The position numbers and the translations under genes are program-made. 64,000 nt of DNA from Streptomyces lavendulae subsp. lavendulae (GTDB lineage: Bacteria > Actinomycetota > Actinomycetes > Streptomycetales > Streptomycetaceae): assembly GCF_002803845.1 (NCBI RefSeq), contig NZ_CP024986.1:1-64000 (forward strand), read 5' to 3'. Positions within the stretch are counted from its first letter, which is position 1. Every line of letters begins with the position of its first letter. The notes below the pieces were generated by a model. The model worked only from the letters and a program-made list of their open reading frames with translations, was not told where the DNA came from and did not search any database. Shown piece by piece: positions 41,329 through 49,281 of the stretch.

Positions 41329-42120
41329 CTAGCCCTCCGGCTCCCAGGCGAAGAGCCGGTCGAAGATGCGCAGGTCACCGTCGGCCTTGAGGGCGTCGAC
41401 CGGAATGCGGCCGTACAGGAACAGGACCAGCTCGCCGGCCGTTCCGCGGGCCGAGACGTCGGCCGCCGGCGCGTCCGGCTCCTCGCCCTCGGCGGTCGCG
41501 GGTACGCGGGTGACCCGCGCACCGTCGGCGGAGAGCCACAGCCGCCAGGAACGGCCTTCGGTGGCGTGGTAGTCGACGACCGCGGGCTCGTGCGGCCAGG
41601 CGGACGTCGTCGCGCAGCAGGTGAACAGGAAATCTTCGACGCCGTCGAGCGCCGCCTCTTCCGGCAGCGGCTCCGGGGCGCCCAGGGCGAGCTGGGCGTC
41701 GTAGGTGTGCACGGCGACCTGCTGGAGCTGGTGCCGGGCGACGGCGCCGGAGGTCTGCGGCGACTGCGAAGCACCCCACCAGGTCCAGCAATCGCGGTCC
41801 GGGCCGGCCTCCCGCAGCGCGTCCAGCAGGTCCTGCATCGAGGCGGCCAGCCAGGCCACCAGGGCCTCGCGCTCCCGGGGTACGGGCGGGGCGTCCTCCG
41901 GTATGAGCCGGGAGGTGGCGGCGGGCCCCGCGGCGACGGTGGCGGCCCAGGAACGGCGCCCGTCGCCCAGGTGCTGCGCCAGGTCGAACAGCGTCCACTC
42001 GGGACAGCTCGGCACCTGCGCGTCGAGGTCGGGCGCGGCGGCGACGGCCGCGCGGAAGGCGGCGGACCGTTCGTCGATCAGCCGCAGCAGATCGGAGAAG
42101 TCGAGGTTCTTGTGCACCAC
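41329..42120 (-). CDS. maleylpyruvate isomerase-family, mycothiol-dependent enzyme
   Basis: 263 residues. N-terminal DinB-like MDMPI_N four-helix domain: VPSCPEWTLFDLAQHLGDGR (first His ligand), then ATVAAGPAATS and VARHQLQQVAVHTYDAQLAL (His-x-x-x-Asp metal site). The C-terminal MDMPI_C domain includes ADVSARGTAGELVLFLYGRI. These enzymes use mycothiol, the actinobacterial thiol, for isomerisation or S-transfer. Substrate not predictable. Monocistronic. Confidence 0.87.
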   Translation of the reverse strand: MVHKNLDFSDLLRLIDERSAAFRAAVAAAPDLDAQVPSCPEWTLFDLAQHLGDGRRSWAATVAAGPAATSRLIPEDAPPVPREREALVAWLAASMQDLLDALREAGPDRDCWTWWGASQSPQTSGAVARHQLQQVAVHTYDAQLALGAPEPLPEEAALDGVEDFLFTCCATTSAWPHEPAVVDYHATEGRSWRLWLSADGARVTRVPATAEGEEPDAPAADVSARGTAGELVLFLYGRIPVDALKADGDLRIFDRLFAWEPEG

Positions 42121-42183
42121 GGCTTTCTACCAGTGCCGTCCGGCGGCTGAACAGCGAATTTCCCGTTCGGCGGGCGGGAGTTG

Positions 42184-43314
42184 CTAGGCCGGCTGGAGGA
42201 TCGCCACCAGGCGGTGCGCGGCGTCGGGGGACATCAGGATCTCGTGGATGCGGGCGGATCGTCGGGCGGCCTCCCGGGCGCGGGGGAACATGGCCCGCTC
42301 GTACCGGTGCGCGGCCGCGTCGGGGGCGTCCGGGTCCGCGGCGAGGGCGAGGCCGAGTTCGGCCCCGTCGAGCAGGGCCGCGTTGGCGCCCTCGCCGGCC
42401 GGCGGCATCAGGTGGGCGGCGTCGCCGAGCAGGGTGACGCCGGGTACGTGGGCCCAGGTCAGCCCGACCGGCAGCGTGGACAGGGAGCGGACCGTGAGGG
42501 CCCCGTCGCACGCGTCGATCAGGTCGGTGAACTCCGCTGCCCAGTCGGCGAACCGCTCCCGCAGCAGCGGCCGGGCACGGGCCGGGTCCTCGAAGGGGAT
42601 GCCGCAGGTCGCGGGCCAGTCCTCGGGGCCGTGGAAGGTGAGGTAGACGCGCAGCCGGCCGTCGCCGCCCAGCTGGGCGGACAGGGAACGACCCGGGCCG
42701 AAGGCCCAGTAGTTGCCGCGTCCCACCAGGGCGGCGAGGTCGGGCCGGGTGCGGACGAGGCCGGGGATGCCCAGTTCGACGACATGGGCGCCGAGAGGGG
42801 TCGGTCGGGCGTCGGTGACGAGGGGGCGTACGCGGGAGTTGGCGCCGTCCGCCCCGACGAGCAGGTCGCATTCGGCGGTCCGGCCGCCGGTGAAGTGCAG
42901 GCGGTGGCGGCCCCCGGGCAGCGGTTCGGCCCGCTCCAGGCCGTGGTCCCAGGCGACGGCGGTGGGAGGCAGCGAACCGAGGAGGATCGCGCGCAGGTCC
43001 GCGCGGTCGACCTCGGGGCGGTCCATCGGGGCGTCGTCGGGGGTGTCCTGGCGCAGCAGGACCGTGCCGGTGTGGTCGAGCAGCCGGTGGTCCTGGCCCT
43101 CGCGCCGGGCCATGGTCAGGAACTCCGCCTCCAGTCCGGCCTCGCGCAGCGCGCGCTGACCGGTGTCGGTGTGCAGGTCGAGCATGCCGCCCTGGGTCCG
43201 GGCGGTCGGCGAGGCCTCGCGCTCGTACACGACGGCCTCGATGCCGTACAGGTGGAGGACGCGGGCCAGGAGCAGGCCGCCGGGCCCGGCTCCGATGACG
43301 GCGATGTGCGGCAT
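42184..43314 (-). CDS. FAD-dependent monooxygenase (TetX/PHBH-like)
   Basis: 376 residues. FAD Rossmann motif IAVIGAGPGGLLLARVLHLY at the N terminus with VVYERE; NAD(P)/FAD motif CDLLVGADGANSRVRPLV (DG); and GVTLLGDAAHLMPPAGEGAN (GD) near the C terminus. Class A flavin hydroxylases act on aromatic or polyketide substrates and inactivate tetracyclines. Divergent from a TetR gene, with three palindromic operators between them, so expression is probably induced by its substrate. Confidence 0.9.
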   Translation of the reverse strand: MPHIAVIGAGPGGLLLARVLHLYGIEAVVYEREASPTARTQGGMLDLHTDTGQRALREAGLEAEFLTMARREGQDHRLLDHTGTVLLRQDTPDDAPMDRPEVDRADLRAILLGSLPPTAVAWDHGLERAEPLPGGRHRLHFTGGRTAECDLLVGADGANSRVRPLVTDARPTPLGAHVVELGIPGLVRTRPDLAALVGRGNYWAFGPGRSLSAQLGGDGRLRVYLTFHGPEDWPATCGIPFEDPARARPLLRERFADWAAEFTDLIDACDGALTVRSLSTLPVGLTWAHVPGVTLLGDAAHLMPPAGEGANAALLDGAELGLALAADPDAPDAAAHRYERAMFPRAREAARRSARIHEILMSPDAAHRLVAILQPA

Positions 43315-43356
43315 GGGTGTGCTCCCTCGGGTGGCATCGGGGGCGGTGTCGGTTTT

Positions 43357-43413
43357 CGATACACCGTATTTCTACGATACAGCGTATCGATCACCTGTCG
43401 ATACGCTGTATCG
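43357..43413. promoter_or_regulatory. three operators CGATAC-N3-GTATCG
   Basis: CGATACAGCGTATCG (43375-43389) and CGATACGCTGTATCG (43399-43413) are 15-bp palindromes, 24 bp apart; a third, imperfect one, CGATACACCGTATTT, is at 43357-43371. 18- and 24-bp spacing put them close to one face or near both promoters. They lie between the monooxygenase and tetR genes. Confidence 0.85.
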
Positions 43414-43457
43414 AAACTGGGGTGGTCCGAGGACCCGAGGGAGAGGCAGGGAAGCCC

Positions 43458-44207
43458 GTGCTCATCTGGGAACGGCCCGAGCCGGCCGCACGGTCGTCGC
43501 TCAGCCCGTTGAGCCGCGACCGCATCGTGCGGGCCGCGGTCGGGCTGGCCGACGACGACGGACTGACGGCGGTCTCGCTGCGCAAGGTCGCCGCCGCGCT
43601 GGACGCCGGCCCGATGCGGCTCTACCGCTACGTGGACACCAAGGAGGAACTCCTCGACCTGATGCTCGACGCGGTGTACGCCGAGATCCCCCTGCCCGAG
43701 CCCGCCGAGGGGGACGAGGGGGACGAGGGCGACTGGGAGGCATCCGTACGGACCCTCGCCCACGGGCTGCGCTGCGCGGCACTGCGCCACGAGTGGTTCG
43801 CCGACCTCCTCGGCGGCCGCCCGCAGTTCGGTCCGGCGGCCCTCGGTCACCTGGAGGCGGTCCTGGCCGCCCTGCGGCGGGCTCCGGGCATCGCCGACGA
43901 CGACCCGAACGCCCTGATGCACGCCCTGCAGGCGGTGAACGGCTACGTGTTCGGCGCGGTCCGCCACGAGATCGTCGAACTGCGCGTGGAACGCGAGAGC
44001 GGGCAGACGGAGCACGAGTGGCAGGCCGCCTCGGGCCCCTACCTCCGGCGCCTCATCGCCACCGGCCGCTACCCCGCCCTCGCCCACCTCGTCACCCGTG
44101 GCGCGGACCAGGACCCCGCCGCCATGTTCACCGCGGGCCTGGACGTCATCCTGACCGGCCTGGCGGCTCCGTCCCGGCCGGCTGCGGGCGGCGGGCAGGG
44201 GACCTGA
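43458..44207 (+). CDS. TetR-family regulator (TetR_C_1 type)
   Basis: 249 residues from GTG 43458 (GGGAAG upstream). HTH: DRIVRAAVGLADDDGLTAVS, LRKVAAALDAGPMRLYRYVD, TKEELLDLMLDAVYAE, the TetR/TetR-class C signature with M-R-L-Y-R-Y. The acidic insert EPAEGDEGDEGDW and C-terminal helices with MHALQAVNGYVFGAVRHEIV follow. Probably represses the divergent monooxygenase and itself through the three palindromes. Confidence 0.9.
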   Translation: MLIWERPEPAARSSLSPLSRDRIVRAAVGLADDDGLTAVSLRKVAAALDAGPMRLYRYVDTKEELLDLMLDAVYAEIPLPEPAEGDEGDEGDWEASVRTLAHGLRCAALRHEWFADLLGGRPQFGPAALGHLEAVLAALRRAPGIADDDPNALMHALQAVNGYVFGAVRHEIVELRVERESGQTEHEWQAASGPYLRRLIATGRYPALAHLVTRGADQDPAAMFTAGLDVILTGLAAPSRPAAGGGQGT

Positions 44208-44292
44208 CGCACCGGGCGGGCCGCCCCCGGGCCCCGTGCGAGCATCGGCGGACGCAACCTCGGCGATCATCCGCAGGACAAGGAAGTGGACC

Positions 44293-45042
44293 ATGCGTCT
44301 TCCGCTCGCCCGCATCGTGCCCGTGACGGTGGCCCTCGGAGCCGGAGTGCTGCTCGGCGTGCTCGGCGCGCTCCCGGTGAGATTCGACGGCCCGGTGTTC
44401 CAGGTCGTGGGGATCGTGTTCTCCGGGGGCTGGTCGTGGGCGTGCTTCGCCTTCCTGGTGGGCGGATCACGCCCCTCGAAGGCGGAGGCGGCCCTCGTGG
44501 CCCCGGTGGCACTGGCCGTCGGTGTGGTCGTCTACTACCTGATCAAGGCGGTGGGGTCCGAGGCGCCGGGAGGGGATCCCACCACGCAGATCCTGGTGTG
44601 GGGCGTGGCGGCCTTCCTGTTCGGCGCCCCGATGGGACTCTTCGGGAACCTGGCGCGGAACCCCGGCGTTCCCGGCCTGCCGCTGCGGCTCCTCGTTCCG
44701 CTGATCGCCTGGTACGAGACCTCCCGGCGCCTGGAGGTGGAGGCGGCCGCGGCGGGGCCGGTCGCCACGGGCACCTGGAGCACGGTCCGCGTGGTCGCCG
44801 TCCTCGCGGCCGTGGCCCTCGTGGGACACACGGCGTGGAGGTGGCGCGCCCGGCGCGACGGCCGCGGCCCCGGGGCCGGTCCGGCGGCGGAACGGGGCAG
44901 GTCAGTTCAGGGACTGCCCGACGAGGGCGGCGATACGGGTCTCGACCTCCGGCGTCACCTCGGTCAGGGCGAAGACGGCCGGCCACATCGCACCGTCGTC
45001 CAGCCGGGCGAGGTCGCTGAAACCGAGGGTGGCGTAGCGTGA
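44293..45042 (+). CDS. integral membrane protein, probably extended at its C terminus
   Basis: 249 residues from ATG 44293 (AAGGAAGTGG upstream). Five or six helices: IVPVTVALGAGVLLGVLGAL, VFQVVGIVFSGGWSWACFAF, LVAPVALAVGVVVYYLIKAV and VRVVAVLAAVALVGHTAW. After about residue 200 the frame loses protein-like character and overlaps the DUF1801 gene by 141 bp on the other strand, so the original stop has probably been lost by an indel. Unknown family. Confidence 0.62.
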   Translation: MRLPLARIVPVTVALGAGVLLGVLGALPVRFDGPVFQVVGIVFSGGWSWACFAFLVGGSRPSKAEAALVAPVALAVGVVVYYLIKAVGSEAPGGDPTTQILVWGVAAFLFGAPMGLFGNLARNPGVPGLPLRLLVPLIAWYETSRRLEVEAAAAGPVATGTWSTVRVVAVLAAVALVGHTAWRWRARRDGRGPGAGPAAERGRSVQGLPDEGGDTGLDLRRHLGQGEDGRPHRTVVQPGEVAETEGGVA

Positions 45043-45354
45043 CGTGAACTTCTCGGCGCTCTGGAAGTAGCAGACGACCTTGCCGTCCAGCGCGTAGGCG
45101 GGCATGCCGTACCAGAGCTTCGGGGCGAGGCCCGGGGCGGCGGCCGTGACGACGGCGTGGACGCGCTCGGCCATGTTCCGGTCCGAGTCCCGCATCCCGG
45201 CGATCTTCGCGAGCACGTCCCGCTCGGCTTCGGCCGCCTTGTCCGCGGTCGACCTGCGGCGCGCCTCCTGCTTCAGTTCGCGGGCGTGCTCCTTCATCGC
45301 GGCCCGTTCCTCGGCGCTGAATCCCTCGTGGGTGGTGGTTTCGGTACCGGCCAT
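44902..45354 (-). CDS. DUF1801-family protein
   Basis: 150 residues from ATG 45354. A charged helical N terminus (EERAAMKEHARELKQEARRR) precedes the DUF1801/YdhG fold: MAERVHAVVTAAAPGLAPKL, WYGMPAYALDGKVVCYFQSA and RYATLGFSDLARLDDGAMWP. Proteins of this fold (for example the Bacillus iron chaperone Fra) bind small ligands or iron; no particular role is indicated. Lies 29 bp after the VOC gene on the same strand, so possibly one operon. Confidence 0.8.
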   Translation of the reverse strand: MAGTETTTHEGFSAEERAAMKEHARELKQEARRRSTADKAAEAERDVLAKIAGMRDSDRNMAERVHAVVTAAAPGLAPKLWYGMPAYALDGKVVCYFQSAEKFTSRYATLGFSDLARLDDGAMWPAVFALTEVTPEVETRIAALVGQSLN

Positions 45355-45383
45355 GGCGGACTCCCCCTGGTGTGGTGTGGGTG

Positions 45384-46019
45384 TCAGTGCAGGACGTCGG
45401 ACGGCGGGGCCGTTTCCCAGGCGAAGCCGTCCGGGTCGGTGAAGTCTGCGGCGGACGCGCCGATCGTGAGGCGATGGGAGCCGGTGCCCTCCGGGGCCAC
45501 GCCGGCGTCCTTGGCGAGGGCGCGGCGCTTGTAGAGGGCGAGCTTGACCGGGCCCTCCCCGGCGGCGAACTCCACGTACGTGCCGGGGATGTTCTTCGAC
45601 ACCGTCAGGCCCTGCCCGGTGTAGAAGCGCTTGCTCGCGCCGATGTCCGCGACGCCGAGGAGGAGCACGATGGCGTCGACCTGCCGGGTGACCGGGCCGG
45701 TGTCCTTCTTCGCGGAGGTGGCGACCTTCCAGATCGCCCCGTCCGGCGCCCGTACGACACCGCCGTAGCCCCACAGGGACTTCGCGGCGGGCTTGACCGG
45801 TGTGGCGCCGGCGTCGAGGGCGGCGTCGACGAGGCGGTTGACGTTGCCCGGCTGGGAAACCGTGAGCGACAGCGTAAAACCGCGGAATCCGGTGGTGGGT
45901 GCCTGGGCGGCCCGCAGGCGGATGCGCCGGCCCAGACCGAAGGCGGTGGTGTAGAAGCGGTCGGCGGCCGAGGCGTCGGCCACGTCGAGGGTGACGCATT
46001 CGATGGAGGTCATGGTCAT
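45384..46019 (-). CDS. VOC-superfamily (glyoxalase-like) protein, two-domain
   Basis: 211 residues; ATG 46019 overlaps the TGA of the AraC gene (TGATG). Two VOC units: IECVTLDVADASAADRFYTT with GFRGFTLSLTVSQPG, and DAIVLLLGVADIGASKRFYT with NIPGTYVEFAAGEGPVKLAL. A PDGxxWK-like end occurs in each (APDGAIWKVATS and DPDGFAWETA). Metal ligands cannot be assigned safely. Likely involved in modification or detoxification of a small molecule; coupled to the AraC gene. Confidence 0.82.
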   Translation of the reverse strand: MTMTSIECVTLDVADASAADRFYTTAFGLGRRIRLRAAQAPTTGFRGFTLSLTVSQPGNVNRLVDAALDAGATPVKPAAKSLWGYGGVVRAPDGAIWKVATSAKKDTGPVTRQVDAIVLLLGVADIGASKRFYTGQGLTVSKNIPGTYVEFAAGEGPVKLALYKRRALAKDAGVAPEGTGSHRLTIGASAADFTDPDGFAWETAPPSDVLH

Positions 46020-46366
46020 CACGCTAGTTGCGGCTGCGGGAGGGGTGCTTCTCGATTCCTGACCGGTTCGCCCGCGTGCTCGGCCCCCTGCGGGGCGGCG
46101 GCGGCGCCGAGGTCGCCGAGGTGCAGCAGGACCGTGGCGCGCTCGACGCGGCGGGCCAGGAGGTAGGCGTACGGGCACAGGCCGTACGCGAGCCGGAACC
46201 GGCGGCTGAGTTCACCGGCGGGGAGGCCGGCGCCGCGGGCGAGGGCCTCGACGTCCAGCGGCCGCGCGTACTCCCGGTCGATCCGGTCGCGTACGCGGCG
46301 CAGTCGGGCGAGGTCGTCCAGGTGCCGGGCCGCGGCGCGGGCGCGGCCCCATGCGGGGTGGCACAC
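46019..46366 (-). pseudogene. AraC-family regulator with an internal deletion
   Basis: 115 codons from GTG 46366. The first HTH of the AraC domain is present: LRRVRDRIDREYARPLDVEA, LARGAGLPAGELSRRFRLAY with GLCPYAYLLARRVERATVLL. The second HTH, which should follow (V.EVC..VGF.S..HF.R.F....G..P..YR), is missing. The sequence jumps from LHLGDL to a tail ending PVRNREAPLPQ. One-helix AraC proteins cannot bind as usual; the gene may be non-functional. It precedes a VOC gene with a TGATG overlap. Confidence 0.6.
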
Positions 46367-46396
46367 GAGGGGGCTCCTGTCGTCGGGGCGTACGGA

Positions 46397-46807
46397 TCAG
46401 CGCAGTTGCTGGATGCGGATCAGGTTGCCCGCGGGGTCGCGGAAGGCGCAGTCGCGGATGCCGTAGGGCTGCTCGGTCGGCTCCTGGACGACCTCGGCGT
46501 CGGCGGCCCGGACCTTGTCGAAGACGGCGTCGAGGTCCGGGGTGGCCAGGAGGATCCAGCCGTAGGTGCCCTTGGCCATCATCTCGGCGATGGTGCGGCG
46601 CTCGGCCTCGGTGATCCCGGGGTCGGCGGCGGGCGGCGCGAGGAGGATGGACGTGTCGGGCTGCCCCTGGGGGCCGACGGTGATCCAGCGCATCCTGCCC
46701 TGTCCGACGTCGCTGCGGACCTCGAAGCCGAGGACGTCGCGGTAGAAGACGAGGGAGGCGTCCGGGTCGTCGTGCGGGAGGGCGCTGGTGTGGATGGTGA
46801 GGTTCAT
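46397..46807 (-). CDS. VOC-superfamily protein
   Basis: 136 residues from ATG 46807. MNLTIHTSALPHDDPDASLV, FYRDVLGFEVRSDVGQGRMR, ITVGPQGQPDTSILLAPPAA, TYGWILLATPDLDAVFDKVR and FRDPAGNLIRIQQLR fit a single-domain glyoxalase/bleomycin-resistance-like protein, one of the commonest actinobacterial types. The remnant of an AraC gene stops 6 nt upstream. Probably a second AraC-VOC module. Confidence 0.85.
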   Translation of the reverse strand: MNLTIHTSALPHDDPDASLVFYRDVLGFEVRSDVGQGRMRWITVGPQGQPDTSILLAPPAADPGITEAERRTIAEMMAKGTYGWILLATPDLDAVFDKVRAADAEVVQEPTEQPYGIRDCAFRDPAGNLIRIQQLR

Positions 46808-46812
46808 GACGC

Positions 46813-46863
46813 TCACGCTAGGGGTGGCCGGGCGGCCCGCGCTTCTCGAATCCTGACCGGTCG
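46813..46863 (-). pseudogene. C-terminal tail of a second AraC regulator
   Basis: 17 codons, RPVRIREARAARPPLA and a TGA, directly upstream of the VOC gene. It matches the tail PVRNREAPLPQPQLA of the AraC relic at 46019-46366, both ending CTAGCGTGA. The rest of this regulator is gone, so the two AraC-VOC units were probably duplicates that then lost parts. Confidence 0.5.
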
Positions 46864-46904
46864 TGAGGCGGGCCGCCGGGGGGCGGGGTCATGGCGGGGC
46901 GGGG

Positions 46905-47195
46905 TCAGGCGGGGCGGGTCGCCTTGCCGTCCAGCCACAGGGTGTCGGAAGCGTCGCGGTGGACGCCGGTGGTCCCGACGTGCTTGGCGTCGATCTTCGG
47001 GCCGTTCTTGATGACGTGGACCAGCGCCATGCCGTGGCCGCGGCCCAGGCCGTAGTCCTCCTTGAGCCAGGCGAGGACCGTTCCCGCCTTGGTGGACGGG
47101 TCGTCGTAGCCGCGCTCGTGGGCGAGGGCGACGAAGGCGCGGGGCGTGAGGCCCGTCTTGGTCTCGATGGTGTCGAGGTAGGCCTGGAACGACAT
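46905..47195 (-). CDS. DUF4287 family protein
   Basis: 96 residues from ATG 47195 (CGGGAG upstream). MSFQAYLDTIETKTGLTPRA, FVALAHERGYDDPSTKAGTV, LAWLKEDYGLGRGHGMALVH and VIKNG form the DUF4287 helix bundle seen in many actinobacteria as a small protein or fused to DUF5655. Function unknown. Monocistronic. Confidence 0.85.
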   Translation of the reverse strand: MSFQAYLDTIETKTGLTPRAFVALAHERGYDDPSTKAGTVLAWLKEDYGLGRGHGMALVHVIKNGPKIDAKHVGTTGVHRDASDTLWLDGKATRPA

Positions 47196-47340
47196 GGGGA
47201 CTCCCGTTGGTCGGAGGGACGTTGCGCAGTGTGGACCGGGGCCGGGAGCGAAACTCATCGGTCGGTGGGGAAGAATTTTCCGCGGCGCCCAGGGTGGGTG
47301 CGGGAAGGCGCTCGACGGAGCGCCGGTAAGGGGGAGCGCG

Positions 47341-47811
47341 GTGGTGCGGGGGCGGCAGACGGTGGTGTGCGCGGCCCTGGCGGTGGGAGCCGTCGTGCTG
47401 GGCACGCTGACCGACTACGACGTGCCGGCCGGGCCGTTCGCGGGCAGCGGCCCGTGCGCGGACGTGGTCGCGGGCCTGCCGGGGGCGCTCCTCGGGCAGG
47501 GGCGTGACGCGGTCGGCGGCGCGGGGGCGGCCGGGTGGGGTGGTGGGGCCGTCGTGCTGCGGTGCGGTGTGCGGCCGCTCGCCCCGACCGTGGACACCTG
47601 TGTGAACGTCGACGGTGTCGACTGGGTGCTCGACGACGAGCGGGCCGGGCGCAGTGGCGTGTGGGTGTTCACCACCTACGGGCGCGAGCCCGCCGTCGAG
47701 GTCGCGTTCAGCGGGGGTGCGCGGTCGGCGGGTGATGCTCTGATCGCGGTCAACCACGGGGTACGGGGGTTCCCGCAGAAGTCCAAGTGCCTGGCGCTGG
47801 GCGACACGTGA
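47341..47811 (+). CDS. DUF3515-like secreted or membrane-anchored protein
   Basis: 156 residues from GTG 47341 (GGGGGAG upstream). The N-terminal hydrophobic stretch TVVCAALAVGAVVLGTL is an uncleaved signal or anchor. The DUF3515 core CGVRPLAPTVDTCVNVDGVD, WVLDDERAGRSGVWVFTTYG and REPAVEVAFS is recognisable, with four cysteines including CADV near the start. A conserved actinobacterial envelope protein of unknown function. Confidence 0.8.
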   Translation: MVRGRQTVVCAALAVGAVVLGTLTDYDVPAGPFAGSGPCADVVAGLPGALLGQGRDAVGGAGAAGWGGGAVVLRCGVRPLAPTVDTCVNVDGVDWVLDDERAGRSGVWVFTTYGREPAVEVAFSGGARSAGDALIAVNHGVRGFPQKSKCLALGDT

Positions 47812-47941
47812 GGGAGCGCCGCGGGAGGGCGGAGCCTGCGCATTCGGGTGACAGGCCGCCACGGGTGGTGGCACGCCGGCGTTAGAAGGTCGACTTGCCC
47901 AACACGGGCCCGTTTCCGCTCTAGCGAAGGATTGCTTGAGA

Positions 47942-48355
47942 ATGCTGAAGAAGATGATGGTCACCGCAGCAGCCACCGCCGCCGCGATCGGCGCGGGCGC
48001 TGCCGCTGCCGCGCCGGCCATGGCCATCGGCAACGACAACGGGATCAACACCGTCAACGGCAACGGCGCCTCCCAGATCTACGGCAACCAGAAGACCGCC
48101 GGTGACATGAGCCCGCAGCTCAGCGCCGTCCAGGGCACCCTCAACAAGCCCTGCATCGGCCTGCCGGTCAAGGTCAACGCGCAGTCCCTGATCGCGATCC
48201 TCGCCAACGTCGGCGTCCAGGACGTCAACGTCCTCGCCAACCCGCAGAACCAGCAGTGCACCGAGAACTCCACCCAGGCCAAGGGCGACGAGCCGCTCTC
48301 GCACATCCTGGACAACATCCCGGTCCTCTCCGGCAACGTCTCCGCCAACAGCTGA
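47942..48355 (+). CDS. rodlin (rodlet protein)
   Basis: 137 residues. ATG 47942 opens a signal peptide (MLKKMMVTAAATAAAIGAGA) with cleavage near AMA. The mature part has the rodlin signatures IGNDNGINTVNGNGASQIYG, GDMSPQLSAVQGTLNKPCIG, VQDVNVLANPQNQQCTENST and QAKGDEPLSHILDN, with two conserved cysteines. Rodlins form the rodlet layer on aerial hyphae and spores together with chaplins. In S. coelicolor rdlA and rdlB are a divergent pair; here there is only one, and no partner within the window. Confidence 0.92.
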   Translation: MLKKMMVTAAATAAAIGAGAAAAAPAMAIGNDNGINTVNGNGASQIYGNQKTAGDMSPQLSAVQGTLNKPCIGLPVKVNAQSLIAILANVGVQDVNVLANPQNQQCTENSTQAKGDEPLSHILDNIPVLSGNVSANS

Positions 48356-48456
48356 TCCACCGGCAGGGCAGGGCCGGTCGTGGGGGTCCGCACGAGCCCC
48401 CGCGGCCGGCCCTTCCGCGTGCCCCGGCGGGCCGCCGACGATCTATGCTCCGGGTC

Positions 48457-49242
48457 ATGACGACGGGGTCGGCGGGTGCCGGTGGGAGCGGGGAGCGGGT
48501 CCTCCTGTACGGGGCGGACGGGCTCGTCGAGGGCGAGGAGGCGGCCGGGGCGCCGGCGGCGGCCGACTCCTGGCTGGTCGAGGAGGGACGGGTACGGGAA
48601 CTGCCCGCGCACTGGCGCCGGTTCGCGGCGGCCGTCGCCGAGGCGGGCGGGCCGGAGCCGGGGGGCTTCCCGGAGGCCGTCGTCGCTGCGCTGCCCCGCA
48701 CGGGGTGCTGGTTCCCCCGGGTGGAACTGGTCGGCGGCCGGTTGCAGGTGCGGGTGAGGCCGGCGCCCGCGCGGACGGACGCGGTGCGGCTGTGGGCCGG
48801 GGGCGAGGATCCCCGCCGCGCGCCCCGGCGCAAGGGGCCGGACCTGGCGGCGCTGGGGGCCCTGCGGGCGGCGGCCGTCGCGGCGGGCGCCGATGACGCG
48901 CTGCTCGTCTCCGACGACGGGGTCGTGCTGGAGACCGCCACGGCGAGCCTGGTGTGGTGGGAGGGGGACGTCCTGTGCGTCGTCGATCCCGGACTGCCGG
49001 TGCTCGCGGGCGTGACGGCCGCCTGGGTGGTGCGGCGGGCCGGGGAGCTGGGTGTCGCGGTGCGGCGGCGTCGGGCGCGCCCGGCGGAGCTGGACGGCCG
49101 CGAGGTGTGGGCCGTCAACGCGTTGCACGGGCTGCGGCCGGTCACCGGGTGGGTGGGGGCCGACGTGGCCGTCGGCCCCGCACCGCGGGTTCAGGAGTGG
49201 CGGGCCGCCTGGGCGGACGCCGCGGTGCCGCTGCCCCGGTAG
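48457..49242 (+). CDS. aminotransferase class IV (ADC lyase-like)
   Basis: 261 residues from ATG 48457 (ATG 48445 possible). Fold-type IV PLP enzyme: VRPAPARTDAVRLWAGGEDP, RRAPRRKGPDLAALGALRAA (probable PLP-Lys), GADDALLVSDDGVVLETATA, SLVWWEGDVLCVVDPGLPVL, VTAAWVVRRA and EVWAVNALHGLRPVTGW. Such enzymes are branched-chain aminotransferases or aminodeoxychorismate lyases (PabC); the small size favours the latter. Monocistronic. Confidence 0.82.
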   Translation: MTTGSAGAGGSGERVLLYGADGLVEGEEAAGAPAAADSWLVEEGRVRELPAHWRRFAAAVAEAGGPEPGGFPEAVVAALPRTGCWFPRVELVGGRLQVRVRPAPARTDAVRLWAGGEDPRRAPRRKGPDLAALGALRAAAVAAGADDALLVSDDGVVLETATASLVWWEGDVLCVVDPGLPVLAGVTAAWVVRRAGELGVAVRRRRARPAELDGREVWAVNALHGLRPVTGWVGADVAVGPAPRVQEWRAAWADAAVPLPR

Positions 49243-49281
49243 CGGCACGGGTCGAGCAGGATCATGGCGTCCGGGCCCCGC

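Noticed and set aside
38772..41774. 1000-codon minus-strand frame across several genes
   Set aside because: Shadow frame of the serine hydrolase, DUF4097 and mycothiol-enzyme genes; low-complexity Arg/Pro sequence.
47866..47941. A second, divergent rodlin gene upstream of the rodlin
   Set aside because: The upstream minus-strand sequence has no rodlin motifs; the neighbour is a plus-strand DUF3515 gene.
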